A stretch of DNA of 64,000 nt from Acidimicrobiales bacterium (GCA_014237715.1 JAAZZG010000002.1:186001-250000); one strand, 5' to 3'. Shown: positions 18,214 through 29,365, counted from the stretch's first letter. Notes: generated by a model not told the origin, from the sequence alone. Numbers and translations: made by a program.

Positions 18214-20069
18214 CGGGGCTCCCCGATCGGTCCGGGTCCGGTCGGGCCCGTCGAACCGGTCGCCACCGAGACCCCGCCCGCCAGTTCGTAGGCCCTGGCC
18301 AGAGCCGCATAGCCCTCCACCTCGAGGAGTTCCTCGTGGGTTCCCGAAGCGGCGATCCGACCGCCGTCGAGGAACAGCACCCGGTCGGCCAACCGAATGG
18401 TGGCCAGACGATGGGCCACCACCAGCAGGGTGGGACGCGCCAGCGGGGAGCTCGCCACTAGCCGATCCGACTCGTGATCGGTGGGGCGACGCAATGCGTT
18501 CAGGATCCCCGCCTCGACCACCGGATCGATGGCCGACGTGGCATCGTCCAGCACCAGCACGGCGGGGCGTCGGAGCAGGGCCCGAGCAATAGCCAGACGT
18601 TGCCGCTGGCCACCCGACAGGGTCACCCCCCGCTCACCGACCATGGTGTCCATCCCCTCGGTAAGGGCGGCCACGAAATCGGTGGCCGCCGCGACGTCTA
18701 GGGCAGCAGCCAACTCCTCGTCACCGACATCGCGACCCAGCGTCAGGTTCGCCCGAACCGTGTCAGCGAACAGGAACGTCTCCTGGAGGACGGTGGCCAC
18801 CGAGACGGCCACCCCCTCGGGACCCAGTGTGGTGGTCGCCTTGGCTCCAATGTGGACCTCGCCGCTACTTGGTGGTACCAGGCCGGCCAGCAGAGCCACC
18901 ATCGTGCTCTTTCCCGAGCCCGTGGCACCGACGAGGGCCACCGACTCGCCGGGTTCTAGTCGCAGGTGGAGGTCACGGAGCACCTCGAGACCGTCGGGAT
19001 GGGCGAAGGCCACGGCCTCGAACTCGACGACGACCGGGCCCGCGTCATGTCGTGCGAAACCCGGGCTGGCCTCGGGACGGGGCTCGGTCGCCTCGGCCAG
19101 CACTCCGTCGATCCGATCCATGGCCACCACGGACCGGGGCATCTCCTGGAACAGGAACCCCAGGATCTCCATGGGCAGGGTCAGGATGCTGAACAACGAC
19201 ATGGCCCGGACCACCTCGCCAATGGTCACCGAGCCGCTGTCGACCAACCACACTCCCACCAGCAGCAGGACGATGATCCCGATCTGGGGCAGCGAATAGT
19301 AGAGGGGGGCGTATCTCGAGCGGAGCCTGCCAACCGCCAGACGGTGGTTCCGGAGATCATTGGCCGCATCGGAGAATCGGTCCACCTCGGCGGCCTCCCG
19401 ACCCAACGTCTTGACGATCAGAACGCCATCCAAGCTCTCGTGGGCAATGCCTGACAAGACGCCAACGGCCTCCTGTCCGGCGGCGGCCGGAGCCTCCACC
19501 TTCCGGGTAAATCGCCGATTCAGAAGAGTCAACGTGGGAAACATCACCACGGCCACCAACGCGAACCACGGGTGGACAACCAGCAGGCTGACGAGAGATG
19601 CCACAGCCAGCACGATCACCGACAACGAGAAGGCCAACGGCTTGAGCATCGAGGTCGCTACCTCCACGTCGGCATCGGCGTGGGCCAGCAACTGGCCGGC
19701 GGGCCGAGCCCGGTGGAAGGCCAGGGGCACATCCAGGAACCGGTCGGTGACCGCCTCACGCCACGTGCGCTGGGTACTCACGGTGGCCAGCATGTTGAAC
19801 CAGCGGCGAACCATGATCGACAGGGCCCTGACCACCCCGACGGCTACCACCACGGCCACAGCGATCAGCAGCGAGCGTCGCGACACGCCGTCGTCATCCA
19901 GCCCAGGGACGATCACCTCGTCGGTGATCCGACCGATCACCACCGTGAAGCCCACCACGGCTAGGGCGAACACGTTGGCCCCCATGATGGCCGCCGCATG
20001 GGACCACGGATGCAGACGCAGTGACCGCCAGATCAGCCGTCCTCCGCGACGCACCACACTCTCGGGCAC
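18210..20069 (-). CDS. ABC exporter half-transporter with degenerate ATP site, 619 aa
   Basis: The partner half-transporter. Six hydrophobic helices start near AAAIMGANVFALAVVGFTVV. Walker A is GATGSGKST, the signature is canonical LSGGQRQRLA, and Walker B reads LVLDDATSAID, so the catalytic Glu is Asp. The start is uncertain: the frame stays open to a GTG at 20129, which would overlap icd by 40 bp, while GTG 20069 (VPESVVRRGG) lies 20 bp beyond the icd stop. Neither has a clear ribosome site. Transcription probably continues from icd or from a promoter inside it. Confidence 0.88.
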   Translation of the reverse strand: MPESVVRRGGRLIWRSLRLHPWSHAAAIMGANVFALAVVGFTVVIGRITDEVIVPGLDDDGVSRRSLLIAVAVVVAVGVVRALSIMVRRWFNMLATVSTQRTWREAVTDRFLDVPLAFHRARPAGQLLAHADADVEVATSMLKPLAFSLSVIVLAVASLVSLLVVHPWFALVAVVMFPTLTLLNRRFTRKVEAPAAAGQEAVGVLSGIAHESLDGVLIVKTLGREAAEVDRFSDAANDLRNHRLAVGRLRSRYAPLYYSLPQIGIIVLLLVGVWLVDSGSVTIGEVVRAMSLFSILTLPMEILGFLFQEMPRSVVAMDRIDGVLAEATEPRPEASPGFARHDAGPVVVEFEAVAFAHPDGLEVLRDLHLRLEPGESVALVGATGSGKSTMVALLAGLVPPSSGEVHIGAKATTTLGPEGVAVSVATVLQETFLFADTVRANLTLGRDVGDEELAAALDVAAATDFVAALTEGMDTMVGERGVTLSGGQRQRLAIARALLRRPAVLVLDDATSAIDPVVEAGILNALRRPTDHESDRLVASSPLARPTLLVVAHRLATIRLADRVLFLDGGRIAASGTHEELLEVEGYAALARAYELAGGVSVATGSTGPTGPGPIGEPR

Positions 20070-20089
20070 GAGGTGCCCGGGTCGCGTAC

Positions 20090-21286
<1,197 letters not shown>

Positions 21287-21402
21287 GGTTTGACCCTACC
21301 GATTCAAGGCCCCGAGGGACCCGTCTGGTCCGGACGGCGATCGATGCGTCAGGCGGGGTCGCGCATGGTGCCGAACCGAACCGAACCGGCCCGACCTGAG
21401 CC

Positions 21403-22254
21403 TCAGGCGCGTTCGGCGGCCTCGACAGTGTTGCGAAGGAGCATGGCCACAGTGGTCGGCCCCACGCCACCAAGGCGCGGCGTGATCCACGAGGCGACCT
21501 CGCCGACCGACTCGTCGACGTCGGCTAAAAGCTTCTTCCCCTCCCAGGAGATCCCGCCGCTCACCACGACCGCACCGGGTTTAACCATCTCGGGCTGGAC
21601 AAAGGACGGCACGCCCAGGGCGGCCACCACGATGTCGGCCTCACGGGTCAGGTCGACCAGGTCGGGCACCGCCGAGTGCACCACGGTCACCGCGGCGTTG
21701 GCCCCCGGTGCCTTGGTGGTCAGGAGCAGAGACAGGGGTCGACCGAGGGTCGGGCCACGCCCGATAACCACCACATGCTTCCCGCTGATCTCGATGTCGT
21801 AGTGGACAAACAGGGCCTGAATGCCCGCCGGGGTGCACGGCACGGGGCCGTCCTCCTGGAGGACGAGGCGACCCAGATTGGTGGGGTGTAGGCCGTCGGC
21901 GTCCTTGGCCGGGTCCATAGCCAACAGGGCGGCGTTGAAGTCGAAACCGTCGGCCACCGGATGCTGGATGATGTAGCCGTGGACCGTCGGATCCTCGTTG
22001 AAATTGGCCACTGCCTCGTCGAGGGCCGCCGGGGGGTCGCCGGCCACCACCTGGATGTGGTGGGACGCGATGCCCACCAACTCGCAGGTCTCATGCTTCT
22101 TGCGGACGTAGCCGGCGCTCGCCCCGTCATCTCCAACGAGGATGGTGCCTAGGCCGGGGGTGATCCCGGCGGCCTTCAGGGCGTTGACCCGGGTACGGAC
22201 GTCGTCGAGGACAGCCTCGGCGACCGGTCCTCCTTCGAGAAGTTGTGCGCTCAT
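21403..22254 (-). CDS. folD: bifunctional methylenetetrahydrofolate dehydrogenase/cyclohydrolase, 283 aa
   Basis: FolD interconverts 5,10-methylene- and 10-formyl-tetrahydrofolate in the cytosol and so supplies the formyl donor used by PurN and PurH encoded just upstream. Family motifs: [17 protein letters not shown] with the catalytic Lys, QHPVADGFD, and the Rossmann segment [17 protein letters not shown]. The standard P-L-P before the second helix appears as VQHPVADG-type spacing. The GC content and codon use match its neighbours. It follows purH by 47 bp on the same strand. Confidence 0.95.
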   Translation of the reverse strand: MSAQLLEGGPVAEAVLDDVRTRVNALKAAGITPGLGTILVGDDGASAGYVRKKHETCELVGIASHHIQVVAGDPPAALDEAVANFNEDPTVHGYIIQHPVADGFDFNAALLAMDPAKDADGLHPTNLGRLVLQEDGPVPCTPAGIQALFVHYDIEISGKHVVVIGRGPTLGRPLSLLLTTKAPGANAAVTVVHSAVPDLVDLTREADIVVAALGVPSFVQPEMVKPGAVVVSGGISWEGKKLLADVDESVGEVASWITPRLGGVGPTTVAMLLRNTVEAAERA

Positions 22255-22301
22255 GGCCGGGAACGCTATCGGCGCCCGCCCGGCCCTTTACCTGACGCCG
22301 A

Positions 22302-23888
22302 TCAGTGGCGAAAGTGCCGTTCCCCGGTGAAGACCATGGCCATGCCCTGTTCGTTCGCCGCCGCGATCACCTCGTCGTCGCGCATCGACCCGCCGGGCTG
22401 GACCACCGCGCTGGCTCCCGCCTCGGCCGCCGCGTCCAGGCCATCACGAAACGGGAAGAAGGCGTCACTGGCGCACGCGCCACCAGCGGCCCGCCCGGCT
22501 GCCTTATCCGCGGCGATCCGTCCGGCATCGCGGCGGTTCTGCTGGCCGGCGCCGATGCCCACCGCCCGAAGGCCCTTAGCCAGCACGATGGTGTTGGAGT
22601 TGACCCGGGCGGCAACCCGCCAAGCGAAGACCAGATCGGCCCACTCCCCAACTGTGGGTTCCCGCTCGGTCACCACCTGCCACTGGGACGGCTCGGCGAC
22701 CAGCCGGTCGGCGGTCTGAACCAGCAGGCCTCCGTCGATAACCCGCACGTCGAGTTCCGGCCAGGTGGGCGCCTCGGCCTCGAGGATCCGCAGGTTGGCC
22801 TTCTGCTGGAGGTGGGCTAGGGCATCGGATTCATAGTCTGGGGCTACCACCACCTCGGTGAACACCGTCGACAGCGACTCGGCCATGGCCAGGGTCACCG
22901 GTCGGTTGACGGCCACGATCCCACCGAACGCCGAGACCGGGTCGCACTCGTGGGCCGCCACGTAGGCCTCGGCGATGTCAGCACCGACCGCCGCCCCGCA
23001 CGGGTTGGCATGCTTGATGACCACCGCTGTCGGCTCGTCGGCACCCGCTGTCACGCCGGGATCGCCCAGGGCGTGCACCAGACGCCATGCTGCCTCAGTG
23101 TCGAACAGGTTCAGATACGACATGGCCTTGCCACCGTGTACCACCGCGGTGTCCCACCATCCCGACGAACCGACCGTGCGATACCGGGCCCCCACCTGGT
23201 GGGGGTTCTCGCCGTAGCGGAGGTCCTGAACACGCTCCAGCGCCAGGTGCATCGACGGCTTGAGCGGATCGGGATCACTGGCATCAGACCCGTCCGCATC
23301 GGGCCCGCCGGAATCCGGTCCGTCGAACCACTGGACGATCGCTGCGTCGTAGGCCGCAGTGTGGGCGAAGGCCGCTCGGGCCAGCTGGTGCCGGGTCGCA
23401 TCCGATAGCGCCCCGTCGGCCCGCAGCTCGGCCAGCAGGCCGTCGTAGTCCGCCGGGTCCACGACCACGCCAACGTGAGCGTGGTTCTTGGCCGCGGCAC
23501 GGACCATGGTCGGCCCGCCGATGTCAATCAGTTCGATGCCCGGATCCGACGAGAACGAATAGAGGTTGCCCACCACCAGGTCGATGGGGGTGATGCCCCG
23601 CTCCCGCAGGTCGTGCACGTGGGACGGGTCAGATCGGTCGGCCAGGATCCCCCCGTGGACCATTGGGTGGAGAGTCTTGACCCGCCCACCCAGCATCTCC
23701 GTCATCCGGGTGATCTCAGCCACCTCGATCACCGGAATGCCCTCGCCGGCCAGAAGTGATGCCGTCCCGCCGCTGGACACCAGGTCCCACCCCAGATCCA
23801 CCAGGCCACGGGCCAGGTCCACGATGCCCTCCTTGTCGTAGACCGACAGCAGGGCACGGCGAGGACTGGGCTGGGTGGCGGGGCTCAC
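22302..23888 (-). CDS. purH: bifunctional AICAR transformylase/IMP cyclohydrolase, 528 aa
   Basis: It carries out the last two steps of IMP synthesis. The N-terminal cyclohydrolase domain starts [15 protein letters not shown] and has SSGGTASLL and [16 protein letters not shown]. The C-terminal transformylase has the catalytic KH pair in VIKHANPCG and ends in the [14 protein letters not shown] and [12 protein letters not shown] region. The length is normal. Its start overlaps the purN stop by ATGA, so purN-purH are translationally coupled, and folD follows. Confidence 0.96.
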   Translation of the reverse strand: MSPATQPSPRRALLSVYDKEGIVDLARGLVDLGWDLVSSGGTASLLAGEGIPVIEVAEITRMTEMLGGRVKTLHPMVHGGILADRSDPSHVHDLRERGITPIDLVVGNLYSFSSDPGIELIDIGGPTMVRAAAKNHAHVGVVVDPADYDGLLAELRADGALSDATRHQLARAAFAHTAAYDAAIVQWFDGPDSGGPDADGSDASDPDPLKPSMHLALERVQDLRYGENPHQVGARYRTVGSSGWWDTAVVHGGKAMSYLNLFDTEAAWRLVHALGDPGVTAGADEPTAVVIKHANPCGAAVGADIAEAYVAAHECDPVSAFGGIVAVNRPVTLAMAESLSTVFTEVVVAPDYESDALAHLQQKANLRILEAEAPTWPELDVRVIDGGLLVQTADRLVAEPSQWQVVTEREPTVGEWADLVFAWRVAARVNSNTIVLAKGLRAVGIGAGQQNRRDAGRIAADKAAGRAAGGACASDAFFPFRDGLDAAAEAGASAVVQPGGSMRDDEVIAAANEQGMAMVFTGERHFRH

Positions 23889-24508
23889 GAGGTGGCTCCT
23901 TCGTTTGCGGGTTCAGAGGCGGATGCGGATCGGGACTGGGCCGACTCGAGCGAGATATCGCCGGCGAGAACCGCCCGCAGGGTGTCGACGTACAGGCGAC
24001 GCTCGACAACCTTGATGCGTTCGTGCAGCGAGACCTCATCGTCGTCGGGACGGACGGGCACCTCCTGCTGGGCAAGGATCGGGCCGGCGTCTACCTCGAG
24101 GGTGGCAAGGTGAACTGTGCAACCCGTGACGTCCACCCCGGCGGCCAGGGCATCACGCACGCCGTGCCAGCCCGGGAAGGCCGGCAGTAGAGCCGGGTGG
24201 GTGTTGAGCACCCGGCCGGCGAAGCGGTCGTGGAAGGGCTGACCAAGGATGGTGCCAAAGCCGGCCATGGCCACCAGGGTCACACCTCGTTCGCCCAGCC
24301 AGTCGGCCAGCATGGCCGAATAGCCGTCACGGTCGAAGTTGTCGCCGAAGGAGTGACGGCGGACCACCACCGCCTCGATGTCGTGTCCGGCGGCCCGTGA
24401 GACCGCGGCGCACGGTCGGTCCGAGACCACGAGGGCCACGGGCAGGCCGGCGTCGACCATTGCATCCAGAATCGAACCGGTACCCGAGACCAGTACCGCC
24501 AGCGACAT
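23885..24508 (-). CDS. purN: phosphoribosylglycinamide formyltransferase, 207 aa
   Basis: It transfers a formyl group from 10-formyl-THF to GAR in purine synthesis. The start SLAVLVSGTGS is the phosphate-binding loop. The catalytic segment VLNTHPALLPAFPGWHGVRD contains the Asn and His, and TLEVDAGPILAQ the Asp. ATG 24508 is chosen because the family begins there; the frame is open 23 codons further, which would overlap sucD. It has an unusual Ser/Ala-rich tail (ESAQSRSASASEPANEG). It lies 61 bp after sucD. Confidence 0.93.
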   Translation of the reverse strand: MSLAVLVSGTGSILDAMVDAGLPVALVVSDRPCAAVSRAAGHDIEAVVVRRHSFGDNFDRDGYSAMLADWLGERGVTLVAMAGFGTILGQPFHDRFAGRVLNTHPALLPAFPGWHGVRDALAAGVDVTGCTVHLATLEVDAGPILAQQEVPVRPDDDEVSLHERIKVVERRLYVDTLRAVLAGDISLESAQSRSASASEPANEGATS

Positions 24509-24569
24509 GTCGACGACCGTACCAGCGACGGTTCGGACGGCTTTCGGGCAGTTCGGCTCAGTGACCCGC

Positions 24570-25460
24570 TCAGCCACCCATTTCAGAAACGATGTCGGCC
24601 ATGTGTTCGCCAGCCTCGGTGGGGTTCAGGCCCACCCGCACACCAGCGTCGCGCAGGGCTTCCATCTTGGCGGCCGCCGTGCCCCGTCCACCAGAGACAA
24701 TGGCCCCGGCGTGGCCCATCTTCTTGCCTGCGGGCGCTGTCACGCCGGCCACGTAGGCGGACACGGGCTTGGTCATGTGTTCGGCAATGAACTCGGCGGC
24801 CTCCTCCTCGGCAGACCCTCCGATCTCACCGATCATCATCACGGCCTTCGTCTCAGGGTCGGCCTCGAAGGCACGGAGACAGTCGATGAACGACGTGCCC
24901 GGAACAGGATCGCCACCAATGCCCACACACGTGGTGCAGCCGATGCCCTTCTCCTTGAGCTCGTACAGCGCCTGGTAGGTAAGCGTGCCTGATCGGCTCA
25001 CAATGCCGACCGGTCCGCCGGGCAGGGCGATGTGGCCGGCGGTGATGCCGATGTTGGCCTGTCCCGGCGAGATAATGCCCGGGCAGTTGGGGCCCAGCAT
25101 CTGGACACCGGGATGGTCCCGCTTCAACCGGTTGTAGAACTCGGCCTCGTCGTGGGCCGGTACACCCTCGGTGATGGCCACGATGAACTCCACGCCACCC
25201 TCGGCAGCCTCCAGCACGGCGTCGCGCACGCCGGGGGCCGGAATGAAGATGCACGAAGCCGTGGCCCCAGTCTCGGCGACCGCCTCGGCGACCGAGGCGT
25301 ACACGGGGATTCCATCCACGTCGGTTCCGGCCTTGCGGGGGTTGGTTCCGGCCACGACCTGCGTGCCGTAGTCACGGTTCAAGAGGCCGTAGTAGCGGCC
25401 CTGGCTGCCGGTCAGGCCCTGGTAGACGACCTTCGTGTCAACGTCGACGAAGATGCTCAT
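24570..25460 (-). CDS. sucD: succinyl-CoA synthetase alpha subunit, 296 aa
   Basis: The CoA-binding subunit of the TCA-cycle ligase. The CoA loop GLTGSQGRYYG is near residue 16, and the phosphohistidine lies in KKMGHAGAIVSGGRGTA near residue 250. The central PNCPGIISPGQANIGI and SRSGTLTYQALYEL segments are typical. The ATG overlaps the sucC stop by ATGA. Downstream on the same strand come purN, purH and folD. Confidence 0.96.
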   Translation of the reverse strand: MSIFVDVDTKVVYQGLTGSQGRYYGLLNRDYGTQVVAGTNPRKAGTDVDGIPVYASVAEAVAETGATASCIFIPAPGVRDAVLEAAEGGVEFIVAITEGVPAHDEAEFYNRLKRDHPGVQMLGPNCPGIISPGQANIGITAGHIALPGGPVGIVSRSGTLTYQALYELKEKGIGCTTCVGIGGDPVPGTSFIDCLRAFEADPETKAVMMIGEIGGSAEEEAAEFIAEHMTKPVSAYVAGVTAPAGKKMGHAGAIVSGGRGTAAAKMEALRDAGVRVGLNPTEAGEHMADIVSEMGG

Positions 25461-26623
25461 CGAGCGCTCCCTTCGTCAGAACCTGCACTGGCCAGACCCA
25501 CTGCCCGACGGGCCGCCTCAAGCATGGTGGGCGCCATCTGCAGGCTGTCGGACAGGTGTGGTTCGAGGATGGCCCGACCCTCGTCGGCGTTGGTGCCGTC
25601 CAAGCGGATGACGATCGGGGCGTCGATGTCGACCCGTTCGAGGGCGCCCACGATGCCGTTAGCGACCTCCTCGCCACGGGTGATGCCGCCGAAGATGTTG
25701 ATGAAGATGGACCGCACGGCCGGGTCGTTGTTGATGACCTCCAGTGCCCCGGCCATGACATCGGCGTTGGCGCCGCCGCCGATGTCCAGGAAGTTCGCTG
25801 GGCTGCCGCCCACCTGGTTGACCACGTCGACCGTGGACATGGCCAGGCCGGCGCCGTTGGCGATCACGCCCACCGAACCGTCCAGCCCCACGTATTGCAG
25901 GCCCCGGGCATGGGCTGCCGTTTCGCGTTCGTCGCGGGTCTGGGTCTCGTCGAAGGCCGCGTAGTCCTCGTGGCGGAACGTTGAGTTGGCGTCGAGTGTG
26001 ACCTTGGCGTCCAGCACGTGGACCCGACCCTCGGGAGTCAGGATCAACGGGTTGATCTCGACCAGGTCGGCGTCGCCCTCGACGTAGGCCGTGTAGAGCT
26101 GCTGGAGGATGGCCACCGTTCCTTCAACGGCGGCTGCGGGCAGGGCAGCGGCGACCACCCATTCGCGCGCCGTGGTCTCGTCGAGCCCGTCCACCGGATC
26201 GATCCACACCTTGGCGATGGCCTCAGGGTTCTTCTCGGCCACCGTCTCGATCTCCACGCCGCCTTCGGCCGACAGCATGCCAAGGTGCTTCTTGGCTGAC
26301 CGGTCCAGGGTGAACGAGGCGTAGTACTCCTCGGCAATATCGGACGCCTTCTCGATCCACACCCGTCCCACCACATGGCCGCTGATGTCTAAGCCGAGGA
26401 TGGACGTGGCGTGGGTACGAACGTCGTCGATTGTTGCGGCGAACTTGACGCCACCGGCCTTGCCCCTCCCGCCGGTATGGACCTGAGCCTTGACCATGAC
26501 CGGGGTGCCGAGACGTTCGGCCGCAGCCACCGCCTCGTCCACCGTGAAGGCGATCTCACCGTCAGAGATGGGCATGCCGTAGCGGGCAAAGAACTGCTTT
26601 CCCTGGTACTCGAACAGATCCAC
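25457..26623 (-). CDS. sucC: succinyl-CoA synthetase beta subunit, 388 aa
   Basis: The ATP-grasp subunit that binds nucleotide and succinate. The protein starts VDLFEYQGKQFFARYG at a GTG, which is preceded by GGGAGG at a good distance; the open frame extends 52 codons further without family similarity. Later motifs include VHTGGRGKAGGVKFA, LVEINPLI and NGAGLAMSTVDVV followed by GGSPANFLDIGGGA. It is the first gene of sucC-sucD. A membrane protein gene diverges from it 160 bp away. Confidence 0.95.
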   Translation of the reverse strand: MDLFEYQGKQFFARYGMPISDGEIAFTVDEAVAAAERLGTPVMVKAQVHTGGRGKAGGVKFAATIDDVRTHATSILGLDISGHVVGRVWIEKASDIAEEYYASFTLDRSAKKHLGMLSAEGGVEIETVAEKNPEAIAKVWIDPVDGLDETTAREWVVAAALPAAAVEGTVAILQQLYTAYVEGDADLVEINPLILTPEGRVHVLDAKVTLDANSTFRHEDYAAFDETQTRDERETAAHARGLQYVGLDGSVGVIANGAGLAMSTVDVVNQVGGSPANFLDIGGGANADVMAGALEVINNDPAVRSIFINIFGGITRGEEVANGIVGALERVDIDAPIVIRLDGTNADEGRAILEPHLSDSLQMAPTMLEAARRAVGLASAGSDEGSAR

Positions 26624-26782
26624 CCGGTCGCCTCCCGACGATTCCAGTCGGCGTGCATCCGCCGACGTCGACCGGTCGATCCTAGGCTCGGGGCCGGATA
26701 GGCCTCCCGTTGGGGAGGTGTGACGTCCACCCCAGCCCACTGACTGCCCACCCACCGAAGATGAGAAGGGAAACCACATCTA

Positions 26783-27277
26783 GTGACCGTGGCTCGAGGA
26801 CTCCAGCTCGACGTGAAACGGGCCCTGATCGTGACCGCGGTTGGTCTCGCCGGTGCTCTGGGAGCCCTGGTGGTTGTCCTGCAGCTCGCCGGATCGTCGG
26901 ACGCCATTGAGGTGCAGTTGGGCGATCCCGACTTCCGGGGCATTCACGCTGCCGATCTGGCCGCCGAGATCGCCGAAAACGGACCCGTCCCCTTCCCCGA
27001 CCTGGTGGGCAACGAGCTCCCAATCTGGGTCCATCACCACGGCGATGATCCGACCGTCGGCTGGGTCACCGTGTCAGCCCGGGTGCCGGGTAGTACCGGA
27101 TGCCTAGTCCAGTGGGACACCGACGGTGGTACGACCGGAGACGGTGTGTTCGTGGACGGCTGTGATTCGACGACTACCTGGCCGGCCGACGGCGCCGGAC
27201 TGGCTCCCCTGGCGTGGACGGTGCTGGCGGGGGAACTCCGCATCGATGTGGCCCGAACCGGCGGAACAAGCCCGTGA
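26783..27277 (+). CDS. small membrane-anchored protein with Rieske-like remnant, 164 aa
   Basis: One N-terminal membrane helix (about residues 13-36, ALIVTAVGLAGALGALVVVL) precedes an extracytoplasmic domain. The end of this domain reads GCLVQWDTDGGTTGDGVFVD, then a GC and a hydrophobic strand LRIDVAR. This resembles the C-terminal sheet of Rieske proteins (C-V-W ... F.DpC ... G.i.V), but the Cys-His cluster ligands are missing, so any relation is remote and inferred. The start is GTG. The stop overlaps the GTG of the next gene (GTGA). Confidence 0.6.
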   Translation: MTVARGLQLDVKRALIVTAVGLAGALGALVVVLQLAGSSDAIEVQLGDPDFRGIHAADLAAEIAENGPVPFPDLVGNELPIWVHHHGDDPTVGWVTVSARVPGSTGCLVQWDTDGGTTGDGVFVDGCDSTTTWPADGAGLAPLAWTVLAGELRIDVARTGGTSP

Positions 27278-27987
27278 CCGAACGTCTCTACCTGCGCGAC
27301 GCGGACCTCCGGTCATTCGAAGCTGAGGTTGTGGCCGTGGACGGTAATCGGATTGAACTGGACCGCACGGCCTTCTACGCCACCAGCGGAGGCCAGCCGC
27401 ATGACACCGGCCACCTGGTGTGGGCCACCGGTGCGGCCAGCGTCACCGACGTTCGCACCGTCGACGGACACCTCCTGCACACGGTGGCCGGTCCGATCCC
27501 CACTGTCGGCACCCCGGTGACTGGCGAGGTGGACGACGAACGACGCCGCCAGATGATGCGTACCCACACGGCAATGCATGTGCTGTGCGGCGTCATGTGG
27601 AAGCACTGGAAGCGGGTGGTGACCGGCGGCAACATGGATGCTCTCTCGGGCCGAATGGACTTCGAGGTCGACCAGTTGCCCGAGGGGTTTGCGGTAGAAG
27701 TCGAGTCTCTGTGCAACGCCGAGATCGCGGCGGACCGGCCCATCGAGGTGTCATTCATCGCTCGCGGTGCCGCCGTACTGGACCGCGAGCTCATCCGCAC
27801 CAAGGTCAGTCTGGTTCCCGCCTCGGTGACCGAGATCCGGGTAGTGGACATTGTTGGCCTGGACAAGCAGGCCGACGGCGGTACCCATGTGTCGTCCACC
27901 GGTCAGGTAGGTCGCCTCGAGGTGGTCAAGACCGAGTCAAAGGGGAAGGGCTTCAAGCGGATCCGGTTCGTCCTCCACGACGCCTGA
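27274..27987 (+). CDS. AlaX-type alanyl-tRNA editing protein, 237 aa
   Basis: AlaX proteins hydrolyse mischarged Ser- or Gly-tRNA(Ala) in trans. The features are FYATSGGQPHDTG (second metal/substrate strand), the zinc motif HTAMH, and a second motif GGTHVSSTGQVG. The usual Cys before GGTH is Asp here (ADGGTHV), leaving three obvious ligands. Length fits AlaX-M. GTG 27274 is chosen because it overlaps the previous stop as GTGA; the open frame extends 20 codons upstream. A 107-bp gap to the convergent MBL gene holds no recognisable feature. Confidence 0.85.
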   Translation: MTERLYLRDADLRSFEAEVVAVDGNRIELDRTAFYATSGGQPHDTGHLVWATGAASVTDVRTVDGHLLHTVAGPIPTVGTPVTGEVDDERRRQMMRTHTAMHVLCGVMWKHWKRVVTGGNMDALSGRMDFEVDQLPEGFAVEVESLCNAEIAADRPIEVSFIARGAAVLDRELIRTKVSLVPASVTEIRVVDIVGLDKQADGGTHVSSTGQVGRLEVVKTESKGKGFKRIRFVLHDA

Positions 27988-28094
27988 CCGACTGTTCCTG
28001 ACTACTGTCTCCGACCTGGTGTTGTGGTCCCTTGACTGGTTGCGACTCGGTGGCCCGGACCGCCGACGTCGAACCCGGCGACCATGTGGCGGGA

Positions 28095-28964
28095 TTAACC
28101 GAGAGTGACCGATGTGAGATCCCGGGCCACCACGACCTCTCCCTCATAGCCACCACGTCGGATCTCGTCGACAAAAAGTGCCTCGTCTGCCGCCGACGTC
28201 GGAGGCGGGATGAGGTGGGTGAGCATCAGGGTCGGCACGTCGAGCTCCTGAGCCTGGCAACCAATCTCCACAGTGTCAGCGTGGTAATCGAGAATGAACC
28301 TCCGGTGCTCCTCTAGCTTCTGGATCTCGCTGAACCGCATCGCCTCGTAGACCAGCACATCGGCTCCGGCGGCCAGCTCTGCCATCTCGTCGCACACCAG
28401 GGTGTCGCCCGAGATCACCACCACCCCGTCTGGCGTCTCGATACGAAAGCCGACAGCCGGGTGCACCGGTTCGTGACGGACCTGACCGGCTACCACCCGG
28501 ACATCACCGGACCGCCAGACCTCAGTGGGTACTGCCGGGTAATCGAAGGGCACGGCATCGACCCGGGGACCTTGCTGGCGCCCGGTGTGGGCCAGGCGCA
28601 CCTCGAGATCCTCAGACCACCGGTCGGCCAGACCCTCGACGAACCGAACACAGGGGCCCGCCGGCACGACCACCGGAAGGGCCGGCAGGTTCTGGTCGCG
28701 GTCCATGACCCATCGGGTCAGCAGCACGTCGTCCAGCCCGACGAGGTGGTCGGAATGGTGGTGGGTCAACAGCACGGCGGCGAGCCCACCCGGGCTGGTG
28801 CCAGCACCCAGCAGACGCATCACCGTCCCCCGACCCGCATCCACCTGGATACGGATCGGATCGCCACCATCTGAAGGCTCCCAGGCCACCAGAACGCCCG
28901 GTCCGGCCCGGTCGGGCGTGGGGATCGGGGTTCCCGTGCCGGTCACTGTCACCGTCGTAGCCAT
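28095..28964 (-). CDS. MBL-fold metallo-hydrolase, RNase Z-like, 289 aa
   Basis: A metallo-beta-lactamase-fold enzyme with the metal motif LLTHHHSDHLVGLDD, a later bridging Asp in ISGDTLVCDE, and a C-terminal His in MLTHLIPPP. The N-terminus VTVTGTGTPIPTPDRAGPG is like RNase Z/arylsulfatase-type members. GGAGGG lies close before the ATG, supporting this start inside the end of the upstream remnant. The substrate cannot be inferred. It has no signal peptide. Confidence 0.87.
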   Translation of the reverse strand: MATTVTVTGTGTPIPTPDRAGPGVLVAWEPSDGGDPIRIQVDAGRGTVMRLLGAGTSPGGLAAVLLTHHHSDHLVGLDDVLLTRWVMDRDQNLPALPVVVPAGPCVRFVEGLADRWSEDLEVRLAHTGRQQGPRVDAVPFDYPAVPTEVWRSGDVRVVAGQVRHEPVHPAVGFRIETPDGVVVISGDTLVCDEMAELAAGADVLVYEAMRFSEIQKLEEHRRFILDYHADTVEIGCQAQELDVPTLMLTHLIPPPTSAADEALFVDEIRRGGYEGEVVVARDLTSVTLG

Positions 28965-29365
28965 GTTCCCTCCGCCCTCGTCGGGTCATGTCGCTCGGGC
29001 AGTCTCGCAACCTCGAGCAGCGTGTCATGAAAGGCAACCGATCCGAGCCGTCGGCCTACCGTCGGGTTGGTCTGGACGTTCACTCCCGGGCCCCACCGTC
29101 CGAACGACCCGAAGGTCGGTTCGCCCTTTGGGGTGCCGGGGATCCGGCGGAGCGGAGTGAGCAGCCGGTCCGGGTCGTGGACCTGGTCGAGGTAACGGTT
29201 CACTCTGATGGACAATTCACCCACCGTGAACGAGTGATCCTCCACGCTCAGCAGTCGCACCGCCCGGCCACCCTCTACGGTGACCTCCCAAGCATGGGTA
29301 TCCGGGCAGTCGTGGTGGCAGGCACCGCGCACTACCTCTGAGTAGTCCGCTAATGCCATCTCCAC
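28949..29365 (-). pseudogene. molybdopterin oxidoreductase (formate-dehydrogenase-like) remnant with internal deletion
   Basis: The first about 85 residues match the N-terminal 4Fe-4S domain of bis-MGD oxidoreductases (GACHHDCPDTHAWEVTVEGG, then a GELS...NRYLDQVHDPDRLL stretch). The third and fourth cluster cysteines are His and Ser. After PKGEPTF the frame jumps to what reads as the extreme C-terminus of the same family (GPGVNVQTNP..., VAFHDTLLEV). Some 600 residues between are absent. The frame is uninterrupted, so this looks like an in-frame deletion derivative that decayed at the cluster ligands. It ends inside the start of the MBL gene. Confidence 0.7.
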
